Assembly: GCA_034440635.1 (NCBI GenBank)
Contig: JAOTON010000315.1
Span: forward strand, 613,501 to 677,500
Length of the DNA stretch: 64,000 bases
Reading direction: 5' to 3'
Origin: Lepas anatifera
Lineage: Eukaryota > Arthropoda > Thecostraca > Lepadidae
Shown here piece after piece: positions 59,164 to 64,000 of the stretch. Under the pieces are notes generated by a model. It did no database searches. It saw nothing but the letters and a program-made list of their open reading frames with translations, and was not told where the DNA came from. Each line of letters opens with the position of its first letter. The first letter of the stretch is position 1. The translations under genes were made by a program, and so were the position numbers.

Positions 59164-59627
59164 TGGGGGCAGGCCCCCAATTTTCATTAAACATCGCGAT
59201 TTAAGAAACAATAGGAAAATCGGGCATTGTGTGGGCAGCATTTTGCGAAGGTCTCAAGAAGCCTGAACCTGACGAGGTTTTGTTTTTAGATGGGAAATTT
59301 TCTTGTCAAGGGTGACGGTTCACTGGCTCTATCACTGTTTCGTCGGTGGCGGCGATTATTTATTATGGGACAATTGCTTCCAACTAAATGAGCTTAATTC
59401 CGTCCACAGAGAATTTTCAAATTTCCAGCTTGAGAACCTTTGTAGAGCCTATTTCTCGGGAGCATAAAACCGTGCTCTCGCTTGACTAAAATCACGCAGT
59501 CGTCTCCCTCTTAACGAACGGCAGCCATTGCTTTAACTGGGGAGGATAGAGTTTCCATGAACTGGCCTCTAGACTGACATCACACGGTGCAAGCTTGGCA
59601 TAGCGTTTGCGATAGTCTCTAATAAAA

Positions 59628-59800
59628 ATTGTTGGGGTTAGACGCCGCTCCAGCTCTCAATGTTATATGGCGTTACCAAATCTCACCCTGTAAGGATAGA
59701 TTTGGTGCATCTGATCAGCATACCTATTCAGAGAATCTCCCGGGACATGAACCCAAGGAGATGAACCCGGGGGGAGTTGAGCCAGGGAATTAGCGCTAGG
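59628..59800 (-). mobile_element. old tRNA-derived SINE
   Basis: ATTGTTGGGGTTAGACGCCG and CTCACCCTGTAAGGAT match the 3' body of the family. The tRNA-like part (CGGGACATGAACCC) has decayed. Confidence 0.55.
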
Positions 59801-59970
59801 TTTCTTGCGGCCTTTTGGCAGCACCCTCACTTGTCGGAAGGATTTGATCATATTTTATGCTGAAAATATTAGATAATTTTAAGCAGTATTACAAAGGTAT
59901 AAAAGCTTATGTAGCAGCTTTAGCGGTGATAGTGCTGGTAGTTGTGCGTATCATTAGCGGTAAAATTGGT

Positions 59971-60426
59971 CAGTGATGGATCTAGGCGGTAGTTTTGGTG
60001 GGACAAACAAAAATCGAAACGCAGGAAAAAACATCACGCAGTGAAAGCTTTTGCAACAATCTAACTAGCCGGCAGGTTGGGGAGGCGGGGAGTGGGGATT
60101 AAATATAAGTCGAAAAGCAAAACAAACAGGCGTCACTGGGTGAAATATGTGGCCACAAAATGCTTGCTTTCGATATCCAAGGATCATTCACCCAAATACG
60201 ATTTAAAATATCAAGAGGACCAGGCTCCAATATTCACACTGAAGTTGACTGGTTCTGTTTGAAAATGATTTCTTCAGTTAAAGCACCAACACCTTGCTTA
60301 TGAACTTAAAAGGAGCCGGGGAAAAGGTCGACAGCTTAGGGGAGGGGGATAACATTATGGTTTTGCTCCGAGCTTTTTCGTTCGAGGAGAAACACGTATT
60401 GTCCCCCCCCCCTTGGGTCCTCCATT
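59971..60426. mobile_element. long-subfamily MITE copy
   Basis: Begins CAGTGATGGATCTAGGCGG and ends CTTGGGTCCTCCATTA. The interior matches 42648-43045 over about 300 bp. Confidence 0.7.
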
Positions 60427-60696
60427 AGAACTGGATGCTGTTTGAGGGGCCTTGTTGCCACGTGCGACCACCGAGGGTAAAAGGGCAGTGAATAGTGATT
60501 GTTTCTCTGATGAAATCCACCAACTCGAGAGCTACTACTCTTCGAAATTTAGCACGACATTGGTTCCAGCTATTATTGATGTTAAAATTGTTCGATGTGT
60601 CGCTGAAATGAAGATATTTTAGGATAAATATTGTTTACATATTTTGGTTGGGCGAAACCAGACTATTACCCGGGGGACCTTGTAACCAAAGCCTAC

Positions 60697-61025
60697 CTTT
60701 GGCGGACGCAGGGGGCATTCCGGTCATGGCCCCCCAAAGCGCTGGAGGGGGCCAAACTATCTTTCCCCCCAAACGCCGGAGAAATTTTTGAAAAAAGGTG
60801 TGTACACTAAGCCTGTAGAGCAAAAAAATATTCGCTTCCCCCTCCCCCCCGGAGAGCGATCATGCACTTGGAGAGGTAGCTTATACTAAATCTGTCGAGC
60901 ACTGAAAAAAGGTGTTTACAATAGGTATGTAGAGCAAAAAATATTTGCTCCCACCCCCTTCCCCCCCACAGGAGGACAGGCAGACATGGGTTTGCCCCCA
61001 AAACTCGGGTCTGCGTACGCCCCTG
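60697..61025. mobile_element. hAT-type MITE copy, GGACGCAG subfamily
   Basis: Begins CTTTGGCGGACGCAGGGG and ends GTCTGCGTACGCCCCTG. Flanks AAGCCTAC and AAGCCCTA are similar. Inside, the phrase GTACACTAAGCCTGTAGAGC recurs in variant form, an internal duplication. Confidence 0.75.
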
Positions 61026-61377
61026 AAGCCCTACGCTGCTCCCTTGACCTGAGAGGGTATATTACCAACAAGACTAAAATTGGACTGGAAACGAATGTTA
61101 ACCTGGTCTGATTCTGGTTTAGCCGAGAGATTATTATCAGTATATTGTTTTGGGATTTCATTGAGTTTAAATCTTTAGCCTCGATAAATTTTTGAGAACT
61201 CCCGCAGCCTAATATTGAGCCCCTTGGGCTAAAGGGTGTTTTAAGCTCGTGCAATCTTTCGAAAGCCTAGCTGGCTCTGAGGCCCTAACTATCGTGCATC
61301 CATAGCTGCCATCTCAACTTAACGTATCTGCATTGGTTTTGGTCGCCCGGAAAGAGGCACATAAGCATTTATCACTA

Positions 61378-62221
61378 ACACGCGCATTGACGGGGGGCGG
61401 GTACCCGCCCCCCTCGGGTTTTTCCGAGATAGCAGAAAAACGGCGGCGCGTAGCGCCGCCGTATTCTGGTATACCTTTTCCCTCATCATTTTTACAACTT
61501 CTGTGAAAATTTTAAGGTTAGGTCATCTCAGGTCAGGTCACCAGTACAGGTCAAGTGACCCGACCTCAAAAAAAGTTTAAGATAGCATAAGTCGGAGCAG
61601 GGTAAACTTATCCGATTGAAACTCACATCACATAATGGCCCTACCGAGTTCTCTAAAATATGTTCCGGTATTTTTGATATCGATGACCTAAGGTCAGGTA
61701 CGAGGCATGACCTCTCCGTTGGAAATACATGGGAAAAATGGTTTTTACGGAATAACTCAGTAACGGATGGTGATAGAGCATTTATTTTAGCTGCATTAGA
61801 CTCGTCTGGACTTTGCGGTTCTAATGATATGCATTTTATATAATTTGACCCTGACCTGACCTCAGGTCAGGTCAAATCCTTGATTTGACCTAGCAAGGTC
61901 AAATTATACATCATTCGATTCGGCTTGCTAAGAGGATTCATATAGTTCAAGTCGTTTTGCTCTATCTTTACTTGTTCAGATTGCATGGCCGAAAAACTGA
62001 ATTTACATGTTATCCCTATGACGGGCATGTTTTTGACCTCTCGTGACCTTAAATGTGACCTGACAAAAAAATGGTTCAAATGTTTTCGATGGAAAAGTGG
62101 ATGGGCAACCCAACGCCGTTTACCGTTTTTCGCTACCTACCGTGGTTCTCGAGATCTTAGGGGGCGGGTACCCGCCCCCCGTCAATGCGAAGGTGGCTCA
62201 GACCCCCTTCAATGCGCGTGT
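61378..62221. mobile_element. AGGTCA-rich TIR element, copy 2
   Basis: Same TIR, end palindromes, TA flanks and half-site content as 43133-43974, differing at roughly 20-25 positions by eye. High identity points to recent activity of the family. A SINE starts five bases after it. Confidence 0.9.
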
Positions 62222-62226
62222 TAAGA

Positions 62227-62402
62227 ATTGTTGGGGTTTAACGACGCACCAACTGCTAGGGCCACGCGGCGTCGCCAACTCTCACCCTGTTGGAAGGGAT
62301 TTTGGGGATCAGATCGACTTATTCAGAGGCTCCGCCGGGACTTGAACCCGGGACCGGTGGCTTAGAAGACAAGGGTGCTATCCACTAAGCCACCTCATCC
62401 CC
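62227..62402 (-). mobile_element. tRNA-derived SINE, best-preserved copy
   Basis: Read on the minus strand: GGGGATGAGGTGGCTTAGTG (A box), CCCGGGTTCAAGTCCCGG (B box), CAACAGGGTGAGAGTTGG, then the tail AAACCCCAACAATT. This is the clearest member and can serve as the family reference. Confidence 0.85.
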
Positions 62403-62449
62403 TTATCACTAACTTTATACGATATTATACGTAATAAATAATTTTTGGG

Positions 62450-62622
62450 CTTATCGATGCACCAACTGCCAGTGTCATATGGTGTCGCCAACTTTTTTAC
62501 TGTTGAAAAGATATCCCGGGAACCAGCTTGCTCCTTGTTCAGGGAAACCGCCGGGCCTTGAACCCGGGTCGGCTGGGTGGAATCAAGCTACGCTGACCAC
62601 TCCAATACAGCGTCTCTAGCAT
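62450..62622 (-). mobile_element. tRNA-derived SINE, second subfamily
   Basis: B box CGACCCGGGTTCAAGGCC on the minus strand, with GCAGTTGGTGCATCG near the end. The head (TTGGAGTGGTCAGCG) matches the 55150 copy, so these two form one subfamily. 62623-64000 shows no supported gene; 62945-63015 may be a further SINE tail. Confidence 0.7.
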
Positions 62623-64000
62623 TTAATTGGAATTGAAGACATCCCTCTATCTGAATACTGATTTGTGCAAATCAGGATATATTTGAATATAAGCTGATGA
62701 CCATTGTTGGTTGGCAGCCCCTACCAATGGTCCCCAGCCTTTGGAATTTTTCCCTAACTGGCAAACAGTACCCCTCTAGCTCGAAATACCTGAAGGCCTT
62801 TCCCGTTTGGCAAGGGCTAATGCGTGACCTTTGAGGAAGGTCGTTATGAGCACATAACCAGGCAAGCAAGGGCAAGGTAGGAAACCGAAGAGCCTAATAA
62901 AGAAAACAATAGCTCTTTTTCGATTCATGTAATGTTCCCTTTGTGCCCATCTCCCAGCAACATGAGAGTTGGCGACACTATATAGCCTCAACAGTCGGTG
63001 TGTGTAAAACCCCAAAGCTGCTTTGAACCCATTTTCTTCCTTTGTCCCTGGAAAAATGCGAAAACAAGCAAGACCTGAATGTGTGTATTTCGCTCTGGAC
63101 ACATGAGCAACAAAAAAACAGTGGAATAAAATTCAGGCAGAATATCTGCTCCTAATTTCGAAACATTTCAAATAAATATGAGGATTCAGTACTTGCAAGT
63201 CGATAGTTTTAGTCATTTTTAGTGTAGTGGCAGGTTTCGACTCATTACCTCATGCATTTATCTACCATTTTTTGTGATTGAGACCCATTAGCCAAACGGC
63301 ACTTTTTCATGCTCCCTTCTTGTTCTTCATAAGGAGTTTTAGCGACCTAGCGTTCATGAATTGTAGCCAAATATGTTAATCATTTTTATTTTAACCATTT
63401 TCTGGTCCATAAGTCCTGATTACCATATAATAAAGAGATATTTATTTATGTATTTTGCAGCACAATGGTGACAATACTATCAGCATAATTCACAACAGGA
63501 ACAGACACCCATGGAACAGGCATATATGTTAAACCTGATAAACAATCTGAATTCAAACTTACCCCAAAACCCCAGGCCATTCCATTGATAAGCTAAGCGG
63601 GGAATATAAAGGAAAAAATATGCCCATATACATAATTTTAATCGCCTTGGTGCTCTTCCCGGGCCCCATCCTCATTTTTGGCGAGTTATTCGGAGCCGAT
63701 TTAAATGAGAGACTAGTCGACTTACACCAATTTATGGTTATCAGCCTGACAACTTATAACTGTAAATTGATAACAGTTCAGGTCAGGTGAACGAGTTTTA
63801 ACGTGATTTCCACGCCCATGTGGGTCATTTTTGTTTTTCTTAGATAAGAACGACAAAGCAAGGGAAAAACGCGACTCCTACAGCAGGCCATGGTCGAGTT
63901 TCCCTCCTCATTCAAAAGCTCTTCGAAATAAAAATTTCCCAGATATCGTCTAGTTATTTTGAGATCACGTCAGTAAAGACGCTACCAGGGATCACCGGAG

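Noticed and set aside
1..64000. CRISPR arrays, bacterial operons, ribosome-binding sites
   Set aside because: The window is eukaryotic. The regular repeats are minisatellites without spacer diversity or associated genes.

Overview
This is a piece of animal nuclear genome, not bacterial. It has intron-split coding with GT...AG borders, tRNA-derived SINEs, a non-LTR retrotransposon, many short terminal-inverted-repeat elements, micro- and minisatellites, and very little coding sequence. It is most likely an invertebrate. One minus-strand fragment recalls a protein family I associate with arthropods, but the species cannot be fixed from sequence alone.

One plus-strand gene runs through most of the window. 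I assembled it by matching splice sites and codon phase: 576-2846, 3226-3385, 7648-7722, 11569-11817, 34241-34346, 46830-46946, 47758-47868, 48432-48467, 49010-49147, 50796-50918, 51358-51386 and 52843-53038. Phases agree at every junction. The product has a long Ser/Pro/Arg-rich disordered N-terminal part, a short acidic motif (SDDLMADFD), a conserved helical block (YMAQDITHTKTMLHKLRRLL), a C-terminal coiled coil and a hydrophobic tail. The motif order recalls the vertebrate CCSER (coiled-coil serine-rich, FAM190) family. The hydrophobic tail is not something I know from that family. The 5' end lies before the window. A second promoter with three perfect CRE sites and a TATA box at 32844-32975 appears to feed an alternative first exon ending at 33738.

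The introns are dominated by repeats. About 20 copies of a hAT-type MITE (ends CAGTGGCGGATCCAGG, 8-bp target duplications) are scattered throughout. Two near-identical 843-bp TIR elements (43133-43974, 61378-62221) and a diverged relative (30738-31733) are packed with AGGTCA nuclear-receptor half-sites. A non-LTR retrotransposon (13508-19200) lies inside an 8.7-kb unit bounded by 375-bp inverted repeats (11936-20594). Minisatellites repeatedly end exactly at 3' splice sites of the gene. The most striking is 45833-46829, about 29 tandem copies of a complete branch-point plus polypyrimidine plus CAG module directly before the true acceptor.

53039-64000 lies downstream of the gene and holds mostly SINEs and MITEs, plus one degenerate coding fragment on the minus strand. 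Four apparent frameshifts (one in the main gene, three in the retrotransposon) are each repaired by one extra base in a homopolymer of 5-6. This suggests base-calling undercalls rather than decay.
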